Assembly: GCF_001590795.1 (NCBI RefSeq) | Contig: NZ_JXDL01000001.1 | Location: 3,426,524-3,490,523 of the forward strand | From: Bradyrhizobium sp. AT1 | Lineage (GTDB): Bacteria > Pseudomonadota > Alphaproteobacteria > Rhizobiales > Xanthobacteraceae | Direction: 5' to 3' | Length of the DNA stretch: 64,000 nt | Shown: positions 36,567 to 45,507 of the stretch, piece after piece | Layout of the letters: every line of letters begins with the position of its first letter | Numbering within the stretch: position 1 is the stretch's first letter | Notes under the pieces: model-generated | Database searches by the model: none | What the model was told of the DNA's origin: nothing | Seen by the model: only the letters and a program-made list of their open reading frames with translations | Program-made: the position numbers and the translations under genes

Positions 36567-37694
36567 ATGCAAGCCAGTGAAGCAAGACGTTTTGTCGTTC
36601 TCGACTTCTACCGCTTCGTCGCCGCGCTCGGGGTCTTCATCTTCCACCTGAAGCTGATCGACACGGGCATCTCGCCGGCCTGGAACGGCTCCTACGGCCT
36701 GTTCGTCGACATGTTCTTCATCCTGTCCGGCTTCGTGATCTCCTACTCCTATCCGTCCGACGCGCGCGGCGTGCGCGCCTATTCCCGTTTCATGATCCGC
36801 CGCATCGCGCGGATCTATCCGCTGCATCTCTTGAGCCTGCTCATCTTCGTCGTGCTGATCGCTGTCGGCCTCGAGCGTACGGCGCGGTCGACCCCGCTGG
36901 ACTTCCTGTACAACCTCCTTCTCCTCCAGGCCTGGGGCGTTACCGACCATCTCAGCTTCAACTCGCCGTCCTGGTCGATCAGCGCGGAATTCTTCTGCTA
37001 TCTGATCTTTCCGCTGTTGATGCTGTTTGCGCGCAAGCTGCATCCGCTGGCGCTCGCTGCCGTGGTCGCGGCGCTCTATCTGGTCCTGGCCCACGGCCAT
37101 CTGCCGATCTGGCAGGAGCGGTCGCAGATGTACGGCGCCAATTATGACTATGGCATGCTCCGCGCGCTGCCGAGCTTCCTGAACGGCATCCTGCTCGCGA
37201 TCCTGTTCCGAATGTCGCAGCCCTACCGGCAGAAGCGGGTGGTTTTCGCCGGCATCGCCACGTTCGGCATCTCCGTGCTCGTCCTCAACGTGTTCGCCAA
37301 GCCGGACCTTGCCATTCTGCTGTTCTCCTGCGCCATCCTGCTGACCGCCGTCGGCGAAAGCGCTTTCGTCCAGTTCCCCGGCGCCCGCCTGCTTGGGCGG
37401 CTCGGCAACACATCATACGCGATCTACATGCTGCACGATGCTTTGCTCATTGCGGTGTTCAAGCCGTTGTGGACCTGGCTCGGACTGGGCCCGGATCAGT
37501 TCGGCCTCTTCGCCCTCGCCTGCTGCGTGGTGCTGACGATCATCGCGGACCGCACCTACGCCTATTTCGAGAATCCGGCACGGCGCCTCGTCAATCGCTT
37601 GGCCGACACCGGGCTGGTATCCTCCCGCAAGGTCCGGCCGGTGGCGGCCGAGACGTCCCTGCGCTTCGAGAACCCCGAGCGGGCGGTCAACTGA
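36567..37694 (+). CDS. Acyltransferase family 3 membrane protein
   Basis: 375 aa with about ten membrane helices. The start of the fold is FVVLDFYRFVAALGVFIFHLKLID, with the helix-1 His; FVDMFFILSGFVISYSYPS and RFMIRRIARIYPLHLLSLL are the family's helix-3 and arginine motifs. It probably adds acetyl or succinyl groups to the polysaccharide. The ATG at 36567 with GAGG just upstream is preferred over one 72 nt earlier. It lies 238 bp after the glycosidase gene, beyond a hairpin, so it likely has its own promoter. Confidence 0.88.
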   Translation: MQASEARRFVVLDFYRFVAALGVFIFHLKLIDTGISPAWNGSYGLFVDMFFILSGFVISYSYPSDARGVRAYSRFMIRRIARIYPLHLLSLLIFVVLIAVGLERTARSTPLDFLYNLLLLQAWGVTDHLSFNSPSWSISAEFFCYLIFPLLMLFARKLHPLALAAVVAALYLVLAHGHLPIWQERSQMYGANYDYGMLRALPSFLNGILLAILFRMSQPYRQKRVVFAGIATFGISVLVLNVFAKPDLAILLFSCAILLTAVGESAFVQFPGARLLGRLGNTSYAIYMLHDALLIAVFKPLWTWLGLGPDQFGLFALACCVVLTIIADRTYAYFENPARRLVNRLADTGLVSSRKVRPVAAETSLRFENPERAVN

Positions 37695-37718
37695 CGCCCG
37701 CCGCAAACATCTGAATGC

Positions 37719-39080
37719 TCAGGCGACCTTGCCGCCGGCCTCCCGCACGATCCGCGCCGGCCCATCGTCCAGCAACGGCGCGACATTGGCGCGGGATAAT
37801 TCCATCACCTCAGGCAGCATCTGACGGACTTGCTCGCCCGCGGCTTGGTATGTCCCGAGAAAGTGCAGCAGAAATGCCTCGAAGCTGTCGCCGACAAGGA
37901 ACTGGGCCGGCGAGAGCAGCAGCTGTTCGCTGATGCCGAAATGCGCGAACAGGCCCTGGAACTTGTCCTGGTAGGTGATCGCTGCCACCGGGGTGCCCTG
38001 CCCGAGCGCCGCAATCGCCAGATGCATGCGGCCGGTGATCACGCCGTCGACCAGTCCGACAACGGCCTTGATCTCGCCCGCCGACAGAACCTGCTCGACA
38101 TGATGCACCTGCTCCCCAAGCGCGGGCTTGAGCCGAGCGGCCAGCGGCCGCAGGCAATTGTCGTCGGCGATTCCGGGACGGTAATCATGCGCCAGCAGCA
38201 GCCAGCTTGCATTGTGCTGCCGTGACAGGCGCGTCATGGCATCCGCCGCCAGCTCTATCATCCGCTCCAGCTTGGCCGGCTCCGGCTTCTTGAACAACAT
38301 CGGATGGATGTTGAAGACGAACACCTTGCGGCCCTGCGCACGCTGCCGTGCGACCGTGGCCGCGATCTGCTTTACCGCTACGGTGTCGGCGCGCGGCGTC
38401 AGCATGAACGCGGAATCGGCGACGAGACGCGCGCGTTTGCGGGCGAAATCGTCGAAGCGCTGAAGCGATATCGCATCACGCAGGTTGAGGACCACGCCCG
38501 GATCGAGCAGCCGGAACACTTCGCGCAGCGCCTTCGCCGGACGAGAGTTGAAGCTGAAGCCGAGCACGCTGACCTTGGCGCCGAATCCCGCCATCAGGTC
38601 GGCCACGAGCAGCATCCGCGCCGCATCCACCGGAGAATAGTAGCCGTCGAGCACGTCGGCCCCCAGCACCACGCCGAAATCCGGACGGGTGAGCGAGAGT
38701 TCCTGCGCGACCGTCTCGTAGGAAAACGGCTGCCTCCAGATCTCGAGCGGCTTGAAATCCATGGCGCGAACGTCCGCGCTCGCCGCGCTGGTGGCGGTGA
38801 CGATATAGGTCTCGAGGTCGGGATAGGTCCGCTTCAGCTCGCCGACGGTGGCTTCGATCATCGCCTCGTCGCCGCGTGACTGATGAATGCTCCAGGGGTC
38901 CGACGGCAACAGCACGAGACGGCGCGGATTGTTGCGCGGCGCCGCATTGACGCCGACGTCCTTCCGCGCGATCTGCCACCTGCGCAGTTCGAGGAGATCG
39001 ACCGCGAAGGGCGTGTTCTTCGCGCTGTTGAGCCAGCCTCGGAGATGCCTGCGAACCGGCACCGGGATCAATTGCTTCAA
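37719..39080 (-). CDS. Polysaccharide pyruvyl transferase family protein
   Basis: 453 aa. The pattern is that of the CsaB/WcaK/ExoV-type family, which adds ketal pyruvate from PEP to a sugar: RRLVLLPSDPWSIHQSRGDEAMIEA near the start (nucleotide-binding-like), VVLGADVLDGYYSPVDAARML, VFVFNIHPMLFKKP and a C-terminal GEIKAVVGLVDGVITGRMHLAIAALGQGTPVAAITYQDKF block. I chose TTG at 39080 (MKQLIPVPVRRHLRGW) because AGGAGG sits at ideal distance; a GTG at 39113 would give a 14-nt overlap with the flippase gene. It follows the second flippase in one operon. Confidence 0.85.
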   Translation of the reverse strand: MKQLIPVPVRRHLRGWLNSAKNTPFAVDLLELRRWQIARKDVGVNAAPRNNPRRLVLLPSDPWSIHQSRGDEAMIEATVGELKRTYPDLETYIVTATSAASADVRAMDFKPLEIWRQPFSYETVAQELSLTRPDFGVVLGADVLDGYYSPVDAARMLLVADLMAGFGAKVSVLGFSFNSRPAKALREVFRLLDPGVVLNLRDAISLQRFDDFARKRARLVADSAFMLTPRADTVAVKQIAATVARQRAQGRKVFVFNIHPMLFKKPEPAKLERMIELAADAMTRLSRQHNASWLLLAHDYRPGIADDNCLRPLAARLKPALGEQVHHVEQVLSAGEIKAVVGLVDGVITGRMHLAIAALGQGTPVAAITYQDKFQGLFAHFGISEQLLLSPAQFLVGDSFEAFLLHFLGTYQAAGEQVRQMLPEVMELSRANVAPLLDDGPARIVREAGGKVA

Positions 39081-39099
39081 ATCATCCTCCTCGTCTTCA

Positions 39100-40557
39100 T
39101 CAGGCGGTCGCACCGCGCTTCACGACGAAATCGATCAGCGAGAACAGCTGCTTCCGCCAGAACAGCAGAATGCTCATGAGATAGGTCACCCCGAAACACG
39201 ACGACAGCAGCCCCATCCGCAAATACGGGTTGATGTCCGGCGTCGCCTCGCGGCACAGCACGACCGCGCCATAGGCAAGAACGATGGCGCAAAGGCAGCC
39301 GGCGATCGGACGCAGGAACTGGCTCCAGCTCAGGCCCAGCAGCCGAAGCGCCAGCGCGAATGTCACGGGGGTCACCACGAGCTGCGCGAATGCGAAGATC
39401 GTCGCCAACTGGCCGATATCTCGCGAGGGAAGCAGGAACATCGCCGGCACGACCGCGCAGAATTTGAGGATGTTCAGCGCAAAGACGTAGTTCGGCTTGC
39501 CCAGCGCGCCGAAATAGGCGCTGTTGACGAACTGCACCGTCTGGATCGCGCCGATCAGCATCAGCGGCCGCATCACCGCTTCGCTTCCGCTCCACTTCGC
39601 GCCGAACAGCAGCAGGGAGAACTCCGGCGCGATCGCCGCAAGCAGTACGAAGATGGGAGAGCCGACCAGCGCTCCGAGGCTGACGCTGCGCAAATAGGCG
39701 CCGGCAATACGGTCGCGCTCGTGCGCGATCCTGGACAGCGCGCTCAACGCGACGTCCATCACCGCCTGGGTGAGCAGCTGCATCAGGATGATGTAGACCC
39801 GCGCACCGACCGTGTAGATGCCGAGGGCCGCGACGCCATAGAGCGTCAGGATGATCATGTCGATGGTGCGAACGATGGCGAAGTCCAGCAGCCTGTTCAG
39901 GACGACGTGAACGCTGTAGCCGGAGAGCTCGCGAAAGCTCTTCAAATCATAACCGCGCATCGGCAGCCATCGCGGCTGGCTCCAGAGCCACAAGCCGCTG
40001 ATCGCGCTCTGGACGACCACCTGGATCACGAGGCTGAGAGCGCCGAACCCGGCATAGGCGCAGGCGATTCCCACGATGCCGGAGATGGCGGTTGCCACCA
40101 TGGTTCTGAGCGCGAGCACGCGAAAATCCATCTGGCGCTTGTAGAGCGCCTCCTGAAACAGGGTCGCGGTGCCGATCGGAAGGGAGAGACTTGCGGCCGT
40201 CAGCAGCGGCGCCAGCCCCTTCACGTCGAGCCAACGCTCGATATCCGGCGCAAGGAGGGCAATCAGAACCGCCAGAATCGTCGAAGCGGCGAAGGAGCAG
40301 AAGAAGGGCAGCGTCACGTCGGCAGGCTCGAGCGTGCGGCGCTGGATCAACGCGTCGCCGAACCCGAATTCGGCGATCGAACTCAACAGCAGCAGGATGA
40401 AGGCGACGAGCGCGGCAAGACCGAAATCCGCCGGGTTGAGCAGCCGCGCCAGCACCAGGAACAGGACGAACGACAGCGCCCGGCCGCCCCAATTCTGTGC
40501 AAGCGACCAGAACAAGGCAACCACGACCTGATGTTGTTTACCCGGCGTGACGTTCAT
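39100..40557 (-). CDS. Lipopolysaccharide/polysaccharide flippase (Wzx/PST-like), second copy
   Basis: 485 aa with 12-14 membrane helices. The N-terminus FWSLAQNWGGRALSFVLFLVLARLLNPADFGLAALVAFI is typical of the polysaccharide-transport family. It is a clearer family member than the flippase at 30540. The ATG at 40557 is preferred over a TTG 6 nt upstream. It is co-transcribed with the pyruvyl transferase gene 19 nt downstream and divergent from the GT4 gene at 40786, across a 228-bp gap. Confidence 0.9.
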   Translation of the reverse strand: MNVTPGKQHQVVVALFWSLAQNWGGRALSFVLFLVLARLLNPADFGLAALVAFILLLLSSIAEFGFGDALIQRRTLEPADVTLPFFCSFAASTILAVLIALLAPDIERWLDVKGLAPLLTAASLSLPIGTATLFQEALYKRQMDFRVLALRTMVATAISGIVGIACAYAGFGALSLVIQVVVQSAISGLWLWSQPRWLPMRGYDLKSFRELSGYSVHVVLNRLLDFAIVRTIDMIILTLYGVAALGIYTVGARVYIILMQLLTQAVMDVALSALSRIAHERDRIAGAYLRSVSLGALVGSPIFVLLAAIAPEFSLLLFGAKWSGSEAVMRPLMLIGAIQTVQFVNSAYFGALGKPNYVFALNILKFCAVVPAMFLLPSRDIGQLATIFAFAQLVVTPVTFALALRLLGLSWSQFLRPIAGCLCAIVLAYGAVVLCREATPDINPYLRMGLLSSCFGVTYLMSILLFWRKQLFSLIDFVVKRGATA

Positions 40558-40785
40558 CAACAATTCGACCCAATTCCGACAGATCCAACCACAATCGCAG
40601 GCTAGACGACGTGGCGCGATGCTGCCGCGACGTCACCATCTCCGATCGCGGCGGAGTACTGAATGCTCGCTACAATACGACGGAGTGATGGCAATCAGAT
40701 GAGCGCCGTCACGTTTCCCATTTAGAGTGGAAGTGAGTTCAAATCGTGGACTACACTCCGATCAACCTTTGCGAAGTGATGCAAA

Positions 40786-41943
40786 ATGGATGCCTTGATG
40801 AATTCGCCTGCTCAGCGTTCTCTCCGCAACTCCAGGCGTTTGCGCGTGGCGATCTACGCACCGCATTTTGCGGAATATTCCTACCGGCTCGCATCGGGAT
40901 TGGCGCATCATTGCGACGTCCGCCTCGTGCTCAACGCCAAGGACGCGAACCAGCAATGGGAACTTGCAGATATCGCCGTAGCCGCGCCCTTCGAGACACG
41001 CATCCGCGACCTGAGCCTGCGCCGCGGCGGCGCGATCGGCATCCCCGCGTCCTTCATCGACATAATATCGTTTCGTCCGGACGTGATTCATTGTCACGAA
41101 GTTCCGGAGATCTACACGTCCAAGCTGATCCAGCTGCTCCGTCCGCTCGCCATTCCCCTGGTGCTGACGGTTCACGATGCGATTCCGCATTCGGAAGGCG
41201 GCTCCGGCACCTCGCCGCGTGAAGATGCCTGGCGTGAACGGATGCGCGCAGCCGCATCTGTCGTCACGACGCATGGCGAGAGCTGCACCGCTGATTTTCG
41301 CCGTGCCTCGCCCGACTTCAAGGGCGAGGCAGTTTCCAGCATGCACGGTGTGCTCATGGTTCCGCCGGCCGGCGGCGCACTCACCGAGCCGGAATCCGCG
41401 CGGATCCTGTTCTTTGGACGGATGTGGGCCTACAAGGGTCTGGACGTCTTCATCGATGCGATCGACATATTGGCCCAGCGCGGCGTGGCCCATGAAGCCA
41501 TCGTCGCCGGCCGCGGCCCCGAGATGACACGGCTTGGCGCGCGCATGGAAGCGATGTCGACGGTCAAGACCATCAACGCCTATATCTCGCCCGCGGATAC
41601 CGGACGGCTGTTTCAATCCGCCACGGTGGTCGCCCTGCCCTATAAGGATGCAACACAGAGCGGCGTGCTTGCATCCGCTTACGGCAATTCTCGTCCCGTC
41701 GTTGCCAGCGCCACCGGTGGCATTCCCGACGTCGTCACGGACGGCATCAACGGGCTGCTGGTTCCTCCCGGCGATGCCACGGCACTAGCCGACGCACTCG
41801 AACGGGTGCTGACTTCAAAACCTCTCGCCGCGACATTGACCGAAGGCGCACGGCAGACCGCGGCCGGCCTCTTGAACTGGGACCGCATCGCCGAGCAGCT
41901 GCTCGGGTCCTATCACAGGCTCGCCGGCCGGACCGTGAGCTGA
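40786..41943 (+). CDS. Glycosyltransferase family 4
   Basis: 385 aa. GT-B fold: RVAIYAPHFAEYSYRLASGLAHHCDVRLVLN, then PDVIHCHEVPEIYTSKLIQLLRPLAIPLVLTVHD, and the C-terminal ILFFGRMWAYKGLDVFIDAI and VVALPYKDATQSGVLASAYGNSRPVVAS. The last replaces the EX7E glutamates by a pattern found in one GT4 subgroup (ATQSGV). It is transcribed alone between two minus-strand operons, so it is likely to have its own control from the gap before it. Acceptor and donor are not readable. Confidence 0.88.
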   Translation: MDALMNSPAQRSLRNSRRLRVAIYAPHFAEYSYRLASGLAHHCDVRLVLNAKDANQQWELADIAVAAPFETRIRDLSLRRGGAIGIPASFIDIISFRPDVIHCHEVPEIYTSKLIQLLRPLAIPLVLTVHDAIPHSEGGSGTSPREDAWRERMRAAASVVTTHGESCTADFRRASPDFKGEAVSSMHGVLMVPPAGGALTEPESARILFFGRMWAYKGLDVFIDAIDILAQRGVAHEAIVAGRGPEMTRLGARMEAMSTVKTINAYISPADTGRLFQSATVVALPYKDATQSGVLASAYGNSRPVVASATGGIPDVVTDGINGLLVPPGDATALADALERVLTSKPLAATLTEGARQTAAGLLNWDRIAEQLLGSYHRLAGRTVS

Positions 41944-41961
41944 CCGCGACCCGGCGATCTC

Positions 41962-43050
41962 TCATACCGATTGCTCGATCTGGCGTCGAAAGAACATGCC
42001 GCGGATTGCGCCGTCCAGCAGGCGCCGCAGCCTGACCTCGATCAACTCATAGCTGATCGCGCTCGCAACCAACGACATCACCAGCCCGAGCCCGATGAAG
42101 GCAGCCCACAGCAGCCAGCGATCGACGCCGGCGGCGACCAGCTTCAGGCCGATCACCTGCAAAGGAAACAACACGAAGGGATGCACGAGATAGAGGCTGT
42201 AGCTGATCTTGCCGACATATTGCAGCGCCGGCGCGCTCAGAGCCTTGCCGAAGCCTGAATCCGGAGCGAGCACCATGCCGAACAGCAGGAAGCCGGGAAT
42301 GAGCCCGACGAAGGGGTGAAACAGCACCAGGCTTGCATACAGGGCGGCCGCGCAAGCAAGCCCTGCGAGCAGGCCGAGACGCCCGGGAATGGAGATGCGA
42401 AATCCGGTCGCGCTGAACAGCATGCCGATGCAGAAGAACGCGGTGATCGGCCAATGCATCAGGCAGGCCAGACCCAGCAGGATCAGGGGCGCCGCCAGCA
42501 GCCTGCCGCCTGCGCGCCACATCGAGAATGTCAGCGCAAACCAGATGTAGAACGCCCACTCATAAGTCAGCGTCCAGGCGTTCTGCTGGGCAATCGGCAA
42601 GCCGAGTGCGTCCTGCACGAAGAACAAATTGGCCGCAAAGATGGCGAGATAGCTGGTCAGGTCGATGCCGCGGAAGAACTTGTAGGCCACGATCGGCCCG
42701 ATCGCGAACAGCGCCAGATGCAGCACGACGAACACCGGCATGATGCGCAGGACGCGATCGAAGAAGAACCGCGGCAACGACCCGTGCCGCACCAGGCTCG
42801 CCGGGATCAGGAAGCCGCTGATCATGAAGAACAGCTCGACACCGTGCCCGCCCACATTGATTACCGATTGCAGCCAGGACCACAGCGGCGGCAAAAAGCC
42901 GGGATCCGGGATGTCGTACATGCCCCCCTTCGGCATGTCGTAGAAATGATCCATCAGCACGCTCAGCGCCGCAATGGCGCGAAGGCCCTGGACCGACGGA
43001 ACGAACGATCCGTCGTAGGCTGCGCCCACCTGGTGGGGTGCCTTGATCAC
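41962..43050 (-). CDS. Acyltransferase family 3 membrane protein
   Basis: 362 aa from the GTG at 43050, whose first bases overlap the stop of the preceding acyltransferase gene (GTGA), so the pair is translationally coupled. The fold pattern SVQGLRAIAALSVLMDHFYDM, GHGVELFFMISGFLIPASL and RFFFDRVLRIMPVFVVLHL is clear, with the helix-1 His. A longer frame upstream of 43050 exists but overlaps the other gene fully and is not coding. It is the last gene of a four-gene operon and presumably O-acylates the repeat unit. Confidence 0.87.
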   Translation of the reverse strand: MIKAPHQVGAAYDGSFVPSVQGLRAIAALSVLMDHFYDMPKGGMYDIPDPGFLPPLWSWLQSVINVGGHGVELFFMISGFLIPASLVRHGSLPRFFFDRVLRIMPVFVVLHLALFAIGPIVAYKFFRGIDLTSYLAIFAANLFFVQDALGLPIAQQNAWTLTYEWAFYIWFALTFSMWRAGGRLLAAPLILLGLACLMHWPITAFFCIGMLFSATGFRISIPGRLGLLAGLACAAALYASLVLFHPFVGLIPGFLLFGMVLAPDSGFGKALSAPALQYVGKISYSLYLVHPFVLFPLQVIGLKLVAAGVDRWLLWAAFIGLGLVMSLVASAISYELIEVRLRRLLDGAIRGMFFRRQIEQSV

Positions 43051-44153
43051 TCCGCGGCACCCTGGGTGCTGAGCGCGGGCTCGAGCACCGCCTTCTTTCG
43101 GCGCACCGAACGGAACCGGTGCCCGAAGGCAATGCTGGGCTTCTCTACGAAAGTGAAAGTCATCCAGCTGACAAGGATCGACAACGCCAGGATCAAGCCC
43201 AGGAAGATCGACCATCCCAGCGGCCCGTCGCCGAACCAGACGAGACGATGGACGAACACGATCACGAACGGCGACATCAGGTAGACCGAATAGCTGATCA
43301 CGCCGACGAACGCCATCGGGCGCCACGCCATCCTCTCGCCGAACACGGCAAAGCCGATGAATACCAGCGCCGCGCAGACATAGGCGGCTCCGATCGAATA
43401 GCTGTAGAAGAAGTTCTCGTGATAGACGCCCCCGAACCGCCGATCGGACAGCGTGGCGGCGAAGACCGCGTACAGGAGCGTGCAGACGGCCACATGGCTC
43501 CATCGCAGCTTTCCGCCGATGACGGTGTCGCGGATGATCTTGCCCAGGAACATCGCCGACAGGTTCAGCCCGACCTCCATCACCGAGGAGACCGCCCTGT
43601 TCTCAACAAACAGCGCAGCGGTGGTTCCGATCAGGGCGGCTGCAACGACAATCGTCACAGCGGTGAAGCGCTGGTTCAGCAGCCCCATCGCAAAGAGAAT
43701 GGTGCATCCGACATAGAACAGCAGCTCGATCGCCAGCGTCCAATAGAAGACCCAGAGATTCGGCACGTTCACAAAAGTCTGCAACATCGTCACGTTCGCG
43801 GCGATCTGCCCCAGCGGATAGACCTTCGAGTCCATCAGCTGCATCGTCACGAGCCCGACAACGAGCGAGGTCCAGTAGGCCGGGTAGAGCCGGAAGAAGC
43901 GGCTGATCGCAAAATCCCGCACCGGCGTGGCGCTGTCCGGGAAGCTGAACGGAATGACGAAGCCGCTGACGAAGAAGAACAACACGACGCCGAACCGGCC
44001 GAAGTTCATATAGTAGCCGAACACATCGTGGATGGGCCAGTAATAGGCACCGGTCGGGTGCTTCTCGACGATGATCTCGAAGACATGCTGGACCAGGACC
44101 GAGAGCACGGCAATGCCGCGCAACGTGTCGATGAATGCGAGCCGCTTATGCAT
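43047..44153 (-). CDS. Acyltransferase family 3 membrane protein
   Basis: 368 aa, about ten helices. It starts MHKRLAFIDTLRGIAVLSVLVQHVFE with the helix-1 His, followed by GVVLFFFVSGFVIPFSFPD and DFAISRFFRLYPAYWTSLV. It is the third gene of the minus-strand operon 46710-41962, starting 9 nt after the polymerase-like gene. Three acyltransferases in one operon with a polymerase suggests a heavily decorated repeat unit. Confidence 0.9.
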   Translation of the reverse strand: MHKRLAFIDTLRGIAVLSVLVQHVFEIIVEKHPTGAYYWPIHDVFGYYMNFGRFGVVLFFFVSGFVIPFSFPDSATPVRDFAISRFFRLYPAYWTSLVVGLVTMQLMDSKVYPLGQIAANVTMLQTFVNVPNLWVFYWTLAIELLFYVGCTILFAMGLLNQRFTAVTIVVAAALIGTTAALFVENRAVSSVMEVGLNLSAMFLGKIIRDTVIGGKLRWSHVAVCTLLYAVFAATLSDRRFGGVYHENFFYSYSIGAAYVCAALVFIGFAVFGERMAWRPMAFVGVISYSVYLMSPFVIVFVHRLVWFGDGPLGWSIFLGLILALSILVSWMTFTFVEKPSIAFGHRFRSVRRKKAVLEPALSTQGAAE

Positions 44154-44162
44154 TATTCGTTC

Positions 44163-45500
44163 TCACCTGCTTCCGCTCGCCGCCGGCATATCCGGGCGGA
44201 AGCCTTCCAATGACGGCATCGGCGGCCGCATGACGATGGGCACGGTCTCGACGCCGCGCGCGGAGGTCGCACGCCGCGAGAATACCTCGCTGAAGCTCAG
44301 TGCGATGATCAGGAGTCCGGACGCCGGGCCGTAGTTCAGGACGGTAATGGTGAAAAGGTTGACGATAAAGATCAGCGTCAGCTTGTACACGTCGGTCGCT
44401 CCGAACGTCGCCCGGAACACCATCACCATGAACGCGACGAACGGCAGGCCGAACATCAGATAGGTCCCGATGTAGAAATTGTCGACGGGCACCCAATAGG
44501 CCGCGAGCGGCGAGAACAGCTGCTGCGGATAGTTGAAGCAACCCGCACCACAGCCTGTCACCAGCCCGACCGGCATCAGCTGGGTCAGGTAGATGAACGG
44601 CTTTTGCCAGCTGTTGTTGATGCGATCGAGGATGCTGAAAAGGGTCGAATGCGGCACCGCCGCGGTGCCTGAAGCGACCACGATCATGAAGAACGGCACG
44701 AAGATCGAGGCATAGGACCACAGCGCAATGCTCCGGATCGCGGGGAAGCGCGACCTCTCCGGCAGCATGCGCACGAGTACCAGCAGGAGAAGGTAGAGCA
44801 CGAGGACGATCATGGTCGTCTTGCTCGTGGTCAGCTTGGTGGCATAGATTGCGATGGATCCGAACAGGAGACACCAGGTGGTGCTCATGCGAATGGACGT
44901 GATTGCGAACGACACCAGAATGAAGAAGGCCGCCATGGTATTGTCGGCGGCAAAACCCATGAGGCGCTGGTCGTCACCGCCATAAGCCCACCACAGCCTG
45001 CCCGCCTCGCGCACCGCGCCGAAGGACTCGTATTTATAGCCCACCCAGGGCATCAGGTAGAATTTCGTCAGGAAGACGCCGATGACCGAGAGATAAAAGG
45101 TCACCGCGATGACCGACAGCAGCTTCCGGTACGAGCCGAGGCTCGAATCGCAGAAGCAGAATCCGACGAACACGGGCAGCATCATCTTGAAGGACGAGAC
45201 TGCAGCGTTGACCGTCCCCAGCATGAAATAGCCGAGCACGAGTGACAGCATGATCTGCACCAACACCAGCAGAGCCAGGGTGCTGCGATTGCGCAGGATG
45301 CAATGCACGAAGAACTGGATCAGACATAGAAACGCTATGGCGTCGGGCAGGTACCAGAGCCCGTTCAAGTGGTAGATGCTGGTGTAATAGCGGATCATGC
45401 CGCCAAAGGCGTCGCGGACCAGATAGGCCCCCAGCGCGATCGCCTCGATGTTGAGGCTGATCAGCGTGATCTTGGGGCGATGCAGCGCGAGGATCGTCAT
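44163..45500 (-). CDS. O-antigen polymerase/ligase-like membrane protein (Wzy type)
   Basis: 445 aa with about eleven membrane helices. The long periplasmic loop between late helices (roughly TSGTAAVPHSTLFSILDRINNSWQ...GAGCFNYPQQLFSPLAAYWVPVDNFYIGTYLMFGLPFVAF) is typical of Wzy/WaaL proteins. These join repeat units or ligate chains. Sequence conservation is low in this family, so the call rests on topology and on sitting between acyltransferases in a polysaccharide operon. ATG at 45500, 7 nt past the previous stop. Confidence 0.82.
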   Translation of the reverse strand: MTILALHRPKITLISLNIEAIALGAYLVRDAFGGMIRYYTSIYHLNGLWYLPDAIAFLCLIQFFVHCILRNRSTLALLVLVQIMLSLVLGYFMLGTVNAAVSSFKMMLPVFVGFCFCDSSLGSYRKLLSVIAVTFYLSVIGVFLTKFYLMPWVGYKYESFGAVREAGRLWWAYGGDDQRLMGFAADNTMAAFFILVSFAITSIRMSTTWCLLFGSIAIYATKLTTSKTTMIVLVLYLLLLVLVRMLPERSRFPAIRSIALWSYASIFVPFFMIVVASGTAAVPHSTLFSILDRINNSWQKPFIYLTQLMPVGLVTGCGAGCFNYPQQLFSPLAAYWVPVDNFYIGTYLMFGLPFVAFMVMVFRATFGATDVYKLTLIFIVNLFTITVLNYGPASGLLIIALSFSEVFSRRATSARGVETVPIVMRPPMPSLEGFRPDMPAASGSR

Positions 45501-45507
45501 GTCCGGC

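Noticed and set aside
43051-43503. N-terminal extension of the last acyltransferase to 43503
   Set aside because: It would overlap 450 bp of another acyltransferase in a different frame, and its residues are Arg-rich and non-family. The GTG at 43050 with a 4-nt overlap is better.
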